64,000 nt of DNA, taken from assembly GCA_964017065.1 (NCBI GenBank), contig OZ024788.1, positions 13,776,452 through 13,840,451 on the forward strand. The letters run 5' to 3'. Position 1 is the stretch's first letter; the number at the start of each line of letters is the position of its first letter. The stretch is from Haliclona indistincta (taxonomy: Eukaryota > Porifera > Demospongiae > Haplosclerida > Chalinidae). Below the pieces are notes generated by a model that searched no databases, was not told the origin of the DNA, and worked only from the letters and a program-made list of their open reading frames with translations. The translations under genes were made by a program, and so were the position numbers. This document shows, piece after piece, positions 44,881-58,105 of the stretch.

Positions 44881-47800
44881 ATGGCTGCTGCACTACTAGT
44901 GTTGCTGCTGTTGTTGGCTGTATCTTCCACTGCTTTCACAACCACAACTGATGTCTACTATGTCACAGCTGATGATGCAGCTGGTCAATGTCCTCCACAC
45001 CAGATATGCCACAACCTCTCCTACTACATCTCTCAGCCTGACTACTACTTCACCTCTGACACCACCATCATCTTCTTGGAAGGAGAACACAGCTTTGACA
45101 GAAAGGATCTTGTAAATGTCAGTAAAGTACACAACCTGACTCTGAAGGGACAAGGTCAGTGGCAGGTAGCAGGAGCTGAGGAGACTGTGATGCAGTCTAC
45201 TGTCATTATCAACTGCACCAGAGAGAGAGGAGGGTTCTACTTTGATACATCTCATAACATCACTGTTGAAGGTCTTACAGTAGTCAACTGTAGTGGGGCT
45301 CGCAGAATTCAGTACAATTTTGGAGTTTTTACTTTTCTTTCTGTCAAAAGCTTACTCTTTCTCAAGAATTCAATACAAAACATGACAGGATATGGACTAT
45401 ATGTTCATAACTGTAAAAATGTTATAATCACCAACTGCTCCTACTATCATTCAGCATTGTGTAATCTCACTGACTCCTCACAATACCAGTATGGTGGTGG
45501 AGGAGTAGGCATTGTCTATGATACTCAGTACAGCAATACAGGCTACACACTAGAGCTATCACACTCTAACATGACCAACTGTTGCGGTAAACTTGGAGGA
45601 GGTTTGACAATGCATTTTTTAAATAGGGGACAGCTCAAAAGTTCTTTCAAAAATTTGTTAATTTTTCATGGTAAAGGTGGATTACAATTTCAAGGTGGAG
45701 GTGGAGGCATATCATTAGATTTGTCAGGCAGTAGCAATGTTACACTTATTGTCAGTAACTGCATCTTCTTTAATGGATATGGACATGTTGGAGGAATTTA
45801 CATTGGTGTTAATATTCAATCATTCAACCTTATTATTGATAATACCGAGTTTTTGTATAATAGTGGAGTTGCTAGTGATATAGTTATAGTAACAAGTGGT
45901 GATTATCTATCAAAAACCAATCGTTTTCAGATCTCAATGCTCAACTCAACTGTGTTCACAAAATCGCACTCACACTTTGGTGTGTGGATTAATACTTGCT
46001 GTACTACTTTGCAGATCACTAATACTAGTATGACATTTGTCAATAAACGCTTTTTTGGTTTCCTACTATTGGCCGATTATATCAGTGACAATACAATACA
46101 AATGGACGGCTGCCATTTTATCGGAAGCACTGGTGTTCCTTCTGTTATTTACTTGTATCGAGTCCAGGCAAAGATCATAAACTGTATATTTTCCAACAAC
46201 ACTAGTGATGGAGATGGTCGCTCAGTAATCACAATTGAACTGACCGGTTTTAGTGATGCAGTAATTCACTCTTGCATTATATCGGACAACAATATGACTG
46301 GAATCACACTGATTGAAGCTGCTGCAGCATTCAGTGGACGCAATGTGATAAAAAATAATAGAAACACTGAGGGTGCTGGTATTACACTGTTAAATCCAGC
46401 CTATATTACCATTGAAGGAGAGTTACTGCTTTACAACAACACTGCTGATAAACATGGAGGAGCACTAATTGTAACACAATCTCGATTGCTTGCTTTAGCA
46501 CAGAGGACTGATTTGTTTGGATATGAAACAATATTCACAAGCAGTCCCTGCACATTGGAATTTAAAAATAATTCTAGCTCAGTAATCTTCTCTGGAAACA
46601 GGGCAGGAGAAGGAGGAAGTGATACGTATGGAGCTATAATGATGGGCTGTAGCAAGAATGAAAAAAGTCTCCCTCAATTCAAATTTAGTCAAATACCACG
46701 TGTAGGACAACCTAATGAAACATCATGGTACTTTGACACTCCACTAATGAAACATCTTAATTTCAGTAACACTGACAGACTCTCCTCCATGTCCTCTGAC
46801 CCCATCATGGTCTGCTTTTGTAACACTACCACTAACTTACCAGACTGCTCTGATAGGACCCATCACATACAAACATATCCAGGACTAGAGATCAACACAT
46901 CAATAGCAACAGTAGGATACTATGGTGGCACAAGTCCTGGTGATGTGCAGGTCACTGCTCAACATGCAACACTAGTTCGATACTATGGACAAAATCAGAC
47001 CACCAACTGTTTCCAGCTCCACATTCTCCTGCAGAACACATCCTCAACAACAGCACTGGTTGATATCAGAGTGAAGAATGTAGTACAAGGTTTAGGTGTG
47101 TCTATTGGAGTGGACATTCTAGAATGTCCAATTGGATTCACTCAGATCTCAGGACAGTGTCACTGTGAGCGATTCTTGGATACTAGCAAAGTGCAATGCA
47201 ATGTGTCAGCCACAACTAACTTGTTTCAGAGATCAGACAACAGTTGGTTTGGCTACATCAATAACACTCAGTGTATAACAGGTACTACTAATTGTCATTT
47301 TGACTACTGCAATCAATCCAATGTCTCATTTGACATCATGGCACCTGATCGTCAGTGTGTGGCCAATAGAACAGGTATACTCTGTGGACAATGCCAGTCT
47401 CACCTTAGTATCATGCTGGGATCCAACCACTGTGGTACTTGCTCTAACTGGTATCTTTTCTTGTTACCAGTGTTTGCCCTAGCTGGCATAGTGTTGGTGG
47501 CTGTGTTGATGTTCCTCAACTTGAGTGTCTCTGTTGGAACTATCAATGGACTACTGTTCTATGCTAATATGGTGAAGCTCAATGAAGCTTTCTTCTTACC
47601 AAATGGTAGTGTTCCAGTGGTGAGCCAGTTCATCTCATGGCTGAACCTTGACCTGGGTATCGAAGTGTGCTTGTTTGATGGACTGGATGGCTACTGGAAC
47701 ACTTGGCTACAGTTTGTCTTTCCTGCTTACCTGTTCCTGCTCATGGGTGGCATTATTGTGGGCTGTCACTACTCTGTGTGGCTTTGCAGGTTGTGCGGCT

Positions 47801-48729
47801 CTCATGCTGTCCCAGCACTAGCTACACTGTTTCTCATGTCCTACACTAAAATCCTACTCACAGTCACCAATGCTCTTTCCATGTCACAGCTGCCATGCAA
47901 TGACAGTATACTGACAGTGTGGAGTGTAGATGGGAACATTGAGTTTGGCAGTGGTAAACACCTTATTCTGGTAGTCGTCTGCTGTGGTGTCCTGGTCATT
48001 GGTCTGGCATATCCTGTTTTAGTGTTGTGTGCTCCTCTGCTGGAGAGATACAGTCACAAGTGTATCCCACAGCACTGCAGGTGGAATCCTGTGGCAAAGT
48101 TCAAGCCACTGTTGGATGCTTATGGAGGACCTTACAAAGACAAGTATCGCTTCTGGACAGGAGTGACTCTGATAGTGCGACTGACTGTCACTGTGACATT
48201 CTCCTTCACTTCAGAAGGATTGGCTGTCATCAATGCTTACATCATCACTACCGTTGTAGTGGGTATTCTCACATTCTGGTCTTTCACGAGTGGTGTGTAT
48301 AAAAATATTTATATAAATTTGCTTGAAGTCCTTTATGTTCTCAACATATTTTTCCTGAGCACTGTTAATCTGGCTACTGGTTTTCTTGGGTCAAGGAATT
48401 ATCAAATAGCAACCATTGTCTCTGTTTGTCTGTCTCTTGTTGTCTGTGTTGCTACCATGGCAATGCACCTCTGGTTCAACTTTGACCTCAAAAAGATCAA
48501 GAGAAGACTAGGGTTTAAAGACCGAATAGGGTATATAGCAGTGCCTCAGGTGGCAGCTAATGAAGATGATGAAGAGGACAGACCTCCTCCAGGATCCCCA
48601 CCATCAATAGTGTATGGCTCACATAGAGGACAGCATCAGTTTGTACTGGAATTTCCCCATCCTCATGAAGAGAATGAGTCTTCCTCTCCAGTGCTGTTAG
48701 CAAGGGAACCACTACTGTTCGATACTTGA
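44881..48729 (+). CDS. Beta-helix ectodomain multipass membrane protein, paralogue 3
   Basis: Intronless, 1282 residues from the ATG at 44881 (an in-frame ATG at 44827 adds 18). Domains as in paralogues 1 and 2: signal peptide, beta-helix repeats (for example VIFSGNRAGEGGSDTYG and LLYNNTADKHGGAL), Cys-rich juxtamembrane region, about eight membrane segments (residues about 856-1200), acidic tail ending VLLAREPLLFDT. The tail is the longest (82 residues), with PPPGSPPSIVYGSHRGQH. The ectodomain has unique GGG-rich insertions (near GGLQFQGGGGG). Its stop is 139 bp from the HACL1 stop on the other strand. Function unknown. Confidence 0.9.
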   Translation: MAAALLVLLLLLAVSSTAFTTTTDVYYVTADDAAGQCPPHQICHNLSYYISQPDYYFTSDTTIIFLEGEHSFDRKDLVNVSKVHNLTLKGQGQWQVAGAEETVMQSTVIINCTRERGGFYFDTSHNITVEGLTVVNCSGARRIQYNFGVFTFLSVKSLLFLKNSIQNMTGYGLYVHNCKNVIITNCSYYHSALCNLTDSSQYQYGGGGVGIVYDTQYSNTGYTLELSHSNMTNCCGKLGGGLTMHFLNRGQLKSSFKNLLIFHGKGGLQFQGGGGGISLDLSGSSNVTLIVSNCIFFNGYGHVGGIYIGVNIQSFNLIIDNTEFLYNSGVASDIVIVTSGDYLSKTNRFQISMLNSTVFTKSHSHFGVWINTCCTTLQITNTSMTFVNKRFFGFLLLADYISDNTIQMDGCHFIGSTGVPSVIYLYRVQAKIINCIFSNNTSDGDGRSVITIELTGFSDAVIHSCIISDNNMTGITLIEAAAAFSGRNVIKNNRNTEGAGITLLNPAYITIEGELLLYNNTADKHGGALIVTQSRLLALAQRTDLFGYETIFTSSPCTLEFKNNSSSVIFSGNRAGEGGSDTYGAIMMGCSKNEKSLPQFKFSQIPRVGQPNETSWYFDTPLMKHLNFSNTDRLSSMSSDPIMVCFCNTTTNLPDCSDRTHHIQTYPGLEINTSIATVGYYGGTSPGDVQVTAQHATLVRYYGQNQTTNCFQLHILLQNTSSTTALVDIRVKNVVQGLGVSIGVDILECPIGFTQISGQCHCERFLDTSKVQCNVSATTNLFQRSDNSWFGYINNTQCITGTTNCHFDYCNQSNVSFDIMAPDRQCVANRTGILCGQCQSHLSIMLGSNHCGTCSNWYLFLLPVFALAGIVLVAVLMFLNLSVSVGTINGLLFYANMVKLNEAFFLPNGSVPVVSQFISWLNLDLGIEVCLFDGLDGYWNTWLQFVFPAYLFLLMGGIIVGCHYSVWLCRLCGSHAVPALATLFLMSYTKILLTVTNALSMSQLPCNDSILTVWSVDGNIEFGSGKHLILVVVCCGVLVIGLAYPVLVLCAPLLERYSHKCIPQHCRWNPVAKFKPLLDAYGGPYKDKYRFWTGVTLIVRLTVTVTFSFTSEGLAVINAYIITTVVVGILTFWSFTSGVYKNIYINLLEVLYVLNIFFLSTVNLATGFLGSRNYQIATIVSVCLSLVVCVATMAMHLWFNFDLKKIKRRLGFKDRIGYIAVPQVAANEDDEEDRPPPGSPPSIVYGSHRGQHQFVLEFPHPHEENESSSPVLLAREPLLFDT

Positions 48730-48868
48730 GGATAGCGTTTTTGAACGGAATTGCCCTAGTTTACAGGATTTATTGTTCGTAACTTTTATTTTCTCTATTT
48801 CTGACTTTCTATTTTTGAGCGGTTTTATATTTTTAGTTGTCAAAGTAATATGCAATTCATATAAACAG

Positions 48869-51353
48869 TTATAGATTGGATCTTGTTAACCATGAAAATT
48901 CCTGAGAATATGAGATAATATAATAAGAGCTATAGTGGACCAGACATCAGCTCACCTGAGCTCTGCGTTGTGATGTTGGACATATCTCAACATTCAGTAG
49001 GTACGGTCCGGTTCCCATGTGGTGCTGGATTGTGACCAGGACTTGTCTCAGGTCATCATGAGAGGTAGCACTGTAACCCACAGCTCCAAAACACTCGGCC
49101 ATTTTATCATAACGTATTTTCTGTCCAAGAGAAGTAGGTGGAATTCTGCAGTGGAACCATAAGTCACTATTATAGCAGTGCTGTGCTTACCTTAGCATGA
49201 GGTCTTCTCTATCACTAGTAACACTAGACCATGTCTCCTCATCCACTCCACGATATATACCATTATTATTCATTACTATGAACAGGATGGGCAGCTTGTA
49301 CCTACAGATAGAGGTCATGCAGTGAGTCACACATATATGCTTCACCGGCAAGCTGTCTCGAACTCCATTCCTGAGAACCCAAAGGCACTGTCTCCTTGTA
49401 TGCATACTACTGGCAGTCGTGACCTTTGGCCTTTCCCTACAGCACTGCAGTCTCTCTCCATCACGATGGCAGCTGCTATAGCGAAGCCACACCCCACTCC
49501 CATAGTGCCAAATGTGCCGGCATCTAGTCTATGGCGTGGGAGGAAGGACTGCAGCATTGTCCTGCCGATATCCATTGTACTAGAGCCCTCATTGACAATG
49601 AGTGTGTGAGGGGTTAATATCTTGTTAATCTGTAGTGTGTGATTATAGCCAGTTAATAACCAGTGGAGTATAGAGGTAAGCTCACCACTAAAACTACTTT
49701 AATTTATGTGCGCCCATACAGCTCATGCCTTATAAGGAAGTTTTCGTACCGAGAAGCTAAAATTTCGTGATAAAATGCCAATTTGCTATACTATCACATT
49801 CATTTCTGTACTATAACTTTTCAACTGCTTCACTTAACCCTGTATTATGTTATTATTCGCTAATTTTATTAGCTAGAAAAAAAACAACTAAAAATACTAT
49901 TGAAAGTTGTTCGCTCTTTGAAACTCTCCACACCCAAATATTAGAATTTACATGCTCGGATAAGCTAAGCATTGCTTCTTAGCAGGGATGATACAGTAGT
50001 ATCAAGAGTCTATACTAGTACTTTACTCACCTCTTCATAAGCACAGTAGAAGGTCATTGGAGAGGATTTATCAGCTGACAGCTCCTGTATACCACATCAC
50101 TGCTGTATCACTCAATACTAGTCACTCACCTTGTTCAAGCGAGTGTTCTTAGCTATCTTGTCATTCAGCTGTCTCCACCATTCCTCTCTCATCCCAGCCG
50201 CACTACCATTAGTGCTCGAGCTCTGAGTAATCTTGTCATTCAACTACAATGCAACACACAATGACACCACTGTAATATTCAAGAGTACCATCTCCCAGTA
50301 CTAACACGTAATGGCCGTACCTGACCAACCACTGCCTTCACATCTCCGCACAGCATAAGGTGAGACCCAACACTGTTACCCATTTCCTCTGGGTAGATGT
50401 CAACCTGAGCACAAAGACAAAATGAATCGTCAATCCTCGTAGAAACATTCGTTGGTATACACAGCAGATCAGTATGTTTTTGATAGACAAATTTTGCCTT
50501 TTAAAGTTTTGGGTCATATTTCGTCATGAGTTTGCACACCCCAATTATTAGTGCCCATGCATTGCATTTAGTGTGCTCAATTTTCACTAGGACCAAGAGT
50601 TTAAATTTATAGTAAGAAGAGTGTCGAAGGTAGCATACGTACCCGCGTACAAAATCTTTGTAAAATAACGTAACAGGTACGTGAGCTAATGATGCTGAAT
50701 CCTGCTGCTCCATTGGCGGCGTAGATCTATGGCTGTACTCGTTTTAGTAACGCAGGCTCAACGATGACGTCTGATGCCTGGTCACGCCCCTCGCAAAGGT
50801 AGGTTATGACATAATACTAACAAAATTAATTACGGACACATTTAAGGCTATGCTACATTTGACACTCTTGATAGGACGGACAAAGACAATCGCCAGATTA
50901 CTAGCTAAGTTATTGATAGCTACAGTACGCTTGTTACGAGGTTCGAATGTCATGATAGTACCTGAATAATCTTCACTAGTGGATTGAATCGAGGCGGCTT
51001 TCCAAAATGTAGTATCCAGTTTAGCCGCGCCCCCAGTAGCAGTATGACATCAGCCTCCTTCAATGCTCTAAACAACAAACAAGATTGTAAACAACATAGT
51101 CAACAAACAAGATTGTAAACAACTTAGTCAACAAACATGCAAGATTGTAGTACATAAACATGTCTCACAGTGATCTTGCTGCAGCTACACATAGTGGGTG
51201 TGTGTCTGAGACCACACCCTTCCCCATGGGAGTGGGTAGGAAGGGTAGTGACAGTGTAGTCACTAACTGCTTGATCTCATCCTCTGCTCTAGCATAAGCT
51301 GCACCTGTGAGAGAGAGAGAGAGACAGAGAGACAGAGACAGAGACAGAGAGAC

Positions 51354-51384
<31 letters not shown>

Positions 51385-54300
51385 GTATAGGATCAAAGAT
51401 ATATATTATTTATATACATAATAGGTTATACCATGAAAAGGAGGGCAATACGGGATTTAAATCACCGCGGAAACCAATGGCATAGACGACCCGAGCGCGA
51501 AGCGCGAGGGTGTCTATTTCGGTTTCCATGGTGATTTTAATCCCGTATTGCCCGACTGTTTCATGGTATAAGGTATTTATACCATACTGCGCTCTCAGGT
51601 AAGCTTCCCAAGACTACCAAGCACTGAAACAAGCCCTCTACTGTTGCGAGAAGCCAGTAATGTCGCCGTTTCCATCATCGAGCGACGATCGTACAAGAGC
51701 GCGTCGTTTGAATTCATCAGTTAGTGACGACGCTTCAGTTTACTATCTTCCAACCGTGTAGAGCGCTACTTTGGGTCTCACTAGAAGCGCTTGAGCATGG
51801 AGTAGCTAACTACGAAGTGTAAGTGCGTGAATCAAATACTTTTCCAAGCTACGACAGTATAACTGTTTTGTTCACAACGGAAGAGGCCATCTTGAAAGCG
51901 GACGGAGCAAAGTTCATTCTGCGGTGTAATAAGTGAAATTTGAGGTGTAATAGGTGAAATAAATCACCTCGTTTTGAGCAATCTGATTGGTCAGAAACAT
52001 TGAAGTATGGTATAAATGTAGTATGTTCATCTTCAAATGCCAAAGTGATAAGCGTACAGCCGCCATTATGCAAAATATTCACAATTACAAGATATCAGTT
52101 TGTGAATTTTAAAGAAGAAAGTAGACTTGTAGTAGTCTCACCTTTGCCTATGATGACCAATGGCTTCTTGGCTGATCTGAGACACTCTATAGCCTTCTCT
52201 ACCGATGAAGGGTCCGCCAATGTTATTGGGGGATCAGGACATCTTGGTAGATATCTGTGCAGAGATAGAGAATCACATTCACAAACACACACACACACAC
52301 ACACTGTCACACAAGCACGCACACACAAGCACAAAACATCCAATCACTTTGTAGTGAAAATGTAATTTTAGCACACACAATAACAAGGAAAGGCTAATGA
52401 GCCTGAGTGTGTGTATCCTAGCAACCAGTGCCTGTGTTGTGGTGACTCACTTGACAGCCTCTTCATCAATCCTAGCAGTAACAAGGTTACCAGGTATCTC
52501 AACATAGCAAGGTCCTGGTCTACCATAGATACTAGTACGTACAGCCTATAGAGAGCAACATGACAAGGTTACCATGTATCTCAACATAGCAAGGTTCTGG
52601 TCTACCATAGATACTAGTACGTACAGCCTAGAGAGCAACATGACAAGGTTACCAGGTATCTCAACATAGCAAGGTCCTGGTCTACCATAGATACTAGTAC
52701 GTACAGCCTAGAGAGCAACATGACAAGGTTACCAGGTATCTCAACATAGCATGGTCCTGTCTACCATAGATACTAGTACGTACAGCCTAGAGAGCAACAT
52801 GACAAGGTTACCATGTATCTCAACATAGCAAGGTTCTGGTCTACCATTATCATTGCCGATCGGCAATGATATGTAGGGATGACCTCGAACTAAGATGGCG
52901 GCTACTCATGTGTGAAAATGAGTTTTCGCACATATCCCTACTGTTATGCATTTCTACTGCATTTTAACTATTTCTGAGGGAATCTGAAGAGCGAGCGCTT
53001 GTAGGAAGTCTATCAAAGTCGCCGGGACTGCTTGCTTGACGACGAAAATCAAGATGGCGACTCTCGGGGAGCAAGTTGCAGATCTTCGTTTTTTTACCGT
53101 TTCTCGAGATTCCAGACATCTAGAATTGATCAGACGATTGTTCTGAGCATGGAAATGCCTTTGGCGAAGCGGGCAGACGTTTCTAAAGTGGTAAACTGAA
53201 ATCTCCGCCCACGCGAATTGTTAATCTTCTTTCTTCTTTCTTTCTTTCTTTCTTCTTTCAGTAAGCCTAGCGCTGTCCTGAGTGAACGAATCACTACCAA
53301 ACCTGCACCATCGCATGTGTATATATATCTGGGGTAGTGCACTTACTTCTTAGATAGGCATGAAACACTACCAGAAGCGAGTAATTCTTGAAAAACATGG
53401 TTTTTGGACCGTTTTGGACTGTTAGAGTGACTCCATTAATTAACCCTCTTGTCGCTGCTGATCATTGACTCCGCCCACATCAGTTTTGAACTGAGCTCGG
53501 TTCTCGCTTTCTCTCTGCTCTGGGCGCTTCAGCGCGCAAGCTAGAGCCTAGAGGTATGAACATTTGTTTAAAGCAGTATACTATACCCTGGGTAACTCTG
53601 AACTGTCTATGCTGACATCATGACCCACGGCAGGCGCGAACCGGACGTGACGCCGGTGAATGCTACCCGAGGCTAGCTACGAGGGGCTAGCTAGTCTAGA
53701 AAGTTTCTTACACTACCCGGCGTAAGCTGCACCCATAGGACCCCTGTGCTGTTGACTACTGGACATTGGTCGTTGTAAAAAGCTAGAAGCCTCTGTGATC
53801 GTGATATCGACATCAACATGCAAGCCTGGGACAAGTCAGTAGTTTACGGACTAGGCTTCCAGCCAATCCATGGTCATCATAGTGTTCCACTGAGTTGTTA
53901 GTGTTAGTCTCTTCTTCATCCATTACAGTGCTAAGAAATATGTTGTCAACGCATACTCTCGACCTCTCTAACTAATTTAAACCTTTTCCGTGATTATTCT
54001 TGTGATTGCCGATAATAACATTCCATGTTCCTTGACTCTTTGTCTAGAGGCTATGCATCTTCTGATCTACTAGACTAGTACCTGCTGCTCACAGAGTTGT
54101 AAAAATGAAATAAAAGCTAGCATAGAATACAGCTAATAAGTTCAAACTGATAGTGATCAAAAAAGTAACAGGAACAAGTAAAGTAAAAAAGTTTTAATAA
54201 AAAAACTAAAAAGTGTAGGGACGACGCTTGCAAAAGTAAAAGAACAAGATGGGATGATGCTTGCAAAAGTGAAGTATGGAATAATGCTTGCAAATGTAAA

Positions 54301-57300
54301 AGTCCCAAGTATCCCTACATCAGCGGCTTGAAGGAGGACGCAGTCCGATGGAGTAATTGACGGTTGTAAATAACTAGAGGTATCTGTGTTTAGGAGGACG
54401 CAGTCCGATGGAGTAATTGACTGTTGTAAATAACTATAGAGGTATCTGTGTTTGGAGGACGCAGTCCGATGAAGTACTTGACGGTTGTAAATAACTAGAG
54501 GTATCTGTGTTTAGGAGGACGCAGTCCGATGAAGTAGTTGACAGTTGTAAATATGCTGCAGGTAGCTGTGTTTGGAGGACGCAGTCCGATGAAGTAATTG
54601 ACGGTTGTAAAGGTATAGGAAGAGGATTCCGCATTTGTCAGTTGCTCGTCGTCACAGCAAGCCGCTGATGTAGGGATACTTGGGACTTTTACATTTGCAA
54701 GCATTATTCCATACTTCACTTTTGCAAGCATCATCCCATCTTGTTCCTTTACTTTTGCAAGCATCATCCCATCTTGTTCCTTTACTTTTGCTAGCATCAT
54801 CCCATCTTGTTCCTTTACTTTTGCAAGCATCATCCCATCTTGTTCCTTTACTTTTGCAAGCGTCATCCCTACACTTTTTAGTTTTTTTATTAAAACTTTT
54901 TTACTTTACTTTAGATACTAGTACGTACAGCCTAGAGAGCAACATGACAAGGTTACCAGGTATCTCAACATAGCAAGGTCCTGGTCTACCATAGATACTA
55001 GTACGTACAGCCTAGAGAGCAACATGACAAGGTTACCAGGTATCTCAACATAGCAAGGTCCTGGTCTACCATAGATACTAGTACGTACAGCCTAGAGAGC
55101 AACATGACAAGGTTACCAGGTATCTCAACATAGCAAGGTCCTGGTCTACCATAGATACTAGTACGTACAGCCTAGAGAGCAACATGACAAGGTTACCAGG
55201 TATCTCAACATAGCAAGGTTCTGGTCTACCATAGATACTAGTACGTACAGCCTAGACACAAGAGAGCAATGAACCAGTTTACCATTAGCTCATTGCTGGG
55301 ATGGATCATGCAAACCAATGTGTCTAGAGAGTACACATTGCTTTTCGTTGTGAATGTGTCAAGTCTATATGTTACATGGTGAGGCAAAACAGAGGAGGGT
55401 GGATTACGATTACAGTACATTACAAACAAAGGAGTTAAATGTAGATAATAATTATTTATTTTGCGCATACAGTGCTTTTAATCTAGAGGAGCCACTTTTG
55501 TGTTTTGTGGTTAACAAGTATGTTTTGTGTTCAGAAAAAGTAACTATAGTTGCTATTTGACTAAAATTTGCTATGAGTGTTCAAACATCATTCCGTAGTG
55601 TGTGTAGAAAATCTGGACTGATTATGCTAGTTGACAGTAAAGTTGTTGCTGCTTGTGTACCAGGCATTGGCTTGCAATTATGAAAAAATGTGTTAAGGCC
55701 AGGAAAATAGTATGGAGCTGAGTTAAGAAAATTCCCTTTGCAGTCTGCTTGAATGACTATTCAGTTTTAATCTCAGTAAGTTAGAGAGCTTAACTTCCAA
55801 GCATAGTGAATTATGAGCCCTAAATGTACCAGAAATTGGCGATTTTTGGTGATAAAAGTGTTAAGGCTGGAATCAGGACATCTTTGCGAGTTAAGAAAAA
55901 CCACTTGATCTCTGGATAGCCAGATACTTGTAGTTTTTACTAGTTTTTAAACTAGCGCGATACGTTCATCCATGCGCAAACGCGGTCAGCGAGAACACCA
56001 ACTTTAGCTGTGACTTCGATTCTCTGCCGTGTTATAATGATATTCATCCAATATGAGCGTTTATCGATTACGTGTTTCTGTGTGCGCTGCGCCGCTCACT
56101 GTCGAGCGGCAAGAATGGCGCCGATCAAAAGCTGTGTTTTGCGCTTTGCCCGTTCTTAAGCGTGCTTCTTCAGCAAAGATATTAGCTAAGCTCGAGGAAT
56201 AATAACCGCCAAGCCTCGTTGTGGCGCTAGATTGTGGCTGCTGTGTCGTAGGTGTGGTTCGTCGTGACGTCGTACAAATTATAGAGATGTCACAAACATG
56301 GCGCTATTGTATTATCTTCAATGGGAGAGAGCTGTAGAGCATCGTGTGTCTTGCATTTTCTCATGCTCATAGTTGCAATCTGCATTAATGCAATAGAAAG
56401 GGCTATGTAGAAAGTTGTGTGGACTAACTACACACACAACTCTGCATGGGAATAAAAAGTGGCTCCTCTAGATTAAAAGCACTGTATATTTTTGCGTTTT
56501 TCGTGGGGTGCACAAATTTTCATGCATTCCCATAAATTTTACATTGTAGCAACAAAATTGTATACACGAATCTTGACAAAAATTTGAAAAAATTACATGT
56601 GTTTACAGTACAGTACGACTAACCTTCTCGATATGGAATGGTATGGACTCTAGACTCTCCACACGAGCAGCGTACTTAGCGTACAGTGCACATGACGCTA
56701 CCTGTATGTTACCATGGTAACACAACATAGCGCTACATAGTACATTGCTCACCTGCGGCCATTCTTGAAATGCCCCCCAGCCCCCTTGATCCTGGTCATA
56801 TGACCCAGCTATCACCACTAGAGGCCTAGAGAGAGAGAGACACATTATCGTATAGCAAGAAATTTTCGCGGGAGAAAATTTTCGCGAATTTCGCGAAATA
56901 CAGGCTATTCGCGAAAATATTATCAGCGAATGTCTTGTTCTTGTTGATGAAAATAGGGCAATAATGCTAATTCGCGAAATGCTCTATTTCGCGCATTCGT
57001 GAAAATTTCCCGTTATACGGTATTTGTAATGTACGGTATGGGAACAATGTTAATATGGTACAGCATAGAAAGTGCTCTTATATAGGCAAATCGTGACATG
57101 CTTCTCCCCTACGTGCATGTGACTAACATGTGACAGTACAATAATTCCATTTAAAAACATATTAGATCATGTGTACCGATAATTATACTGTACACAATAT
57201 CAGGTGTATACAGCTAAACTCACACTATTTAATTAACTACATGTTGTCTTAGGTTAAGCATAAAACCACTCACTCATTCCTTCTCTCACTCACTCACTCA

Positions 57301-57678
57301 CTCACTCACTCACTCGCTCGCTCACTCACTCACTCACTCACTCCTTTTCTCACTCACTCCTTTTCTCACTCACTCCTTCTCTCACTCAATCACTCACTTG
57401 CTCGTTCACTTTCTCTCTCTCATACTCACTCACTCACTCACTTCTTCTCTCACTCACTCCCTCTCCCTCCCTCTCTCACTCACCAGCAGTTGACAATAGC
57501 ATTAGCCATTCCTGATAGAGCATGTACCAGACCTGGTCCAGGGACAACAAGACAAGCAGCTGGACTACATGAGGAACATAATGTAGATCATTGTACTGAT
57601 GGAGAGGTAAAGTCCAGTTCAGTACGTTGAAAACGATTTCACTATAATAACATTTTGACCAAAAATTTTACATGTGTC

Positions 57679-57740
<62 letters not shown>

Positions 57741-58038
57741 GGGAGTGAATGACTGAGTGAGTGAGTGAGTGAGTGAGTGAGTGAGTGAGTGAGTGAGTGA
57801 GTGAGTGAGTGAGTGAGTGAGTGAGTGAGTGAGTGAGTGAGAGAGAGAGAGAGAGAGTGAGTGAGTGAGTGAGTGAGTGAGTGAGTGAGTGAGTGAGTGA
57901 GTGAGTGAGTGAGTGAGTGAGTGAGTGAGTGAGTGAGTGAGTGAGTGAGTGAGTGAGTGAGTGAGTGAGTGAGTGAGTGAGTGAGTGAGTGAGTGAGTGA
58001 GTGAGTGAGTGAGTGAGTGAGTGGGTGAGTGAGGAAGG

Positions 58039-58105
<67 letters not shown>

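Larger units (their letters stand above)
52847..54911 (-). mobile_element. Helitron-like element H3 inside the exon-derived minisatellite
   Basis: 2065 bp. Removing it restores an exact 80-bp unit (52802-52846 plus 54912-54946), so there is no target duplication and the site is A|T. One end is a 24-bp perfect palindrome at 52848-52871 (ATCATTGCCGA/TCGGCAATGAT). Next come GTAGGGATGACC and AAGATGGCGGCTAC. A TTTC microsatellite is at 53222-53258. The far end is a palindrome starting AAGTAAAGTAAAAAAGTTTT on the element strand. A block near 53370-53410 (AGAAGCGAGTAATTCTTGAA...) is recognisably related to H1. No coding capacity. Confidence 0.8.
52481..55260 (-). repeat. 80-bp minisatellite derived from HACL1 exon 6 and its acceptor
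   Basis: Nine units beginning at 52481, 52563, 52643, 52723, 52802 (split), 54947, 55027, 55107 and 55187. On the gene strand each has CATGTTGCTCTCTAG followed by the first 65 nt of exon 6 ([21 protein letters not shown]). Only the first unit continues into the rest of the exon and its donor (52451). The others are partial exon copies with acceptor sites but no donor. The unit length is not a multiple of three, so retaining a copy would shift the frame. H3 splits the fifth unit (46 + 34 bp). Confidence 0.9.

Noticed and set aside
54117..54973. Repetitive [11 protein letters not shown] and [13 protein letters not shown]s
   Set aside because: Translations of the 33-bp repeats in the H3 palindrome; both strands give similar frames.
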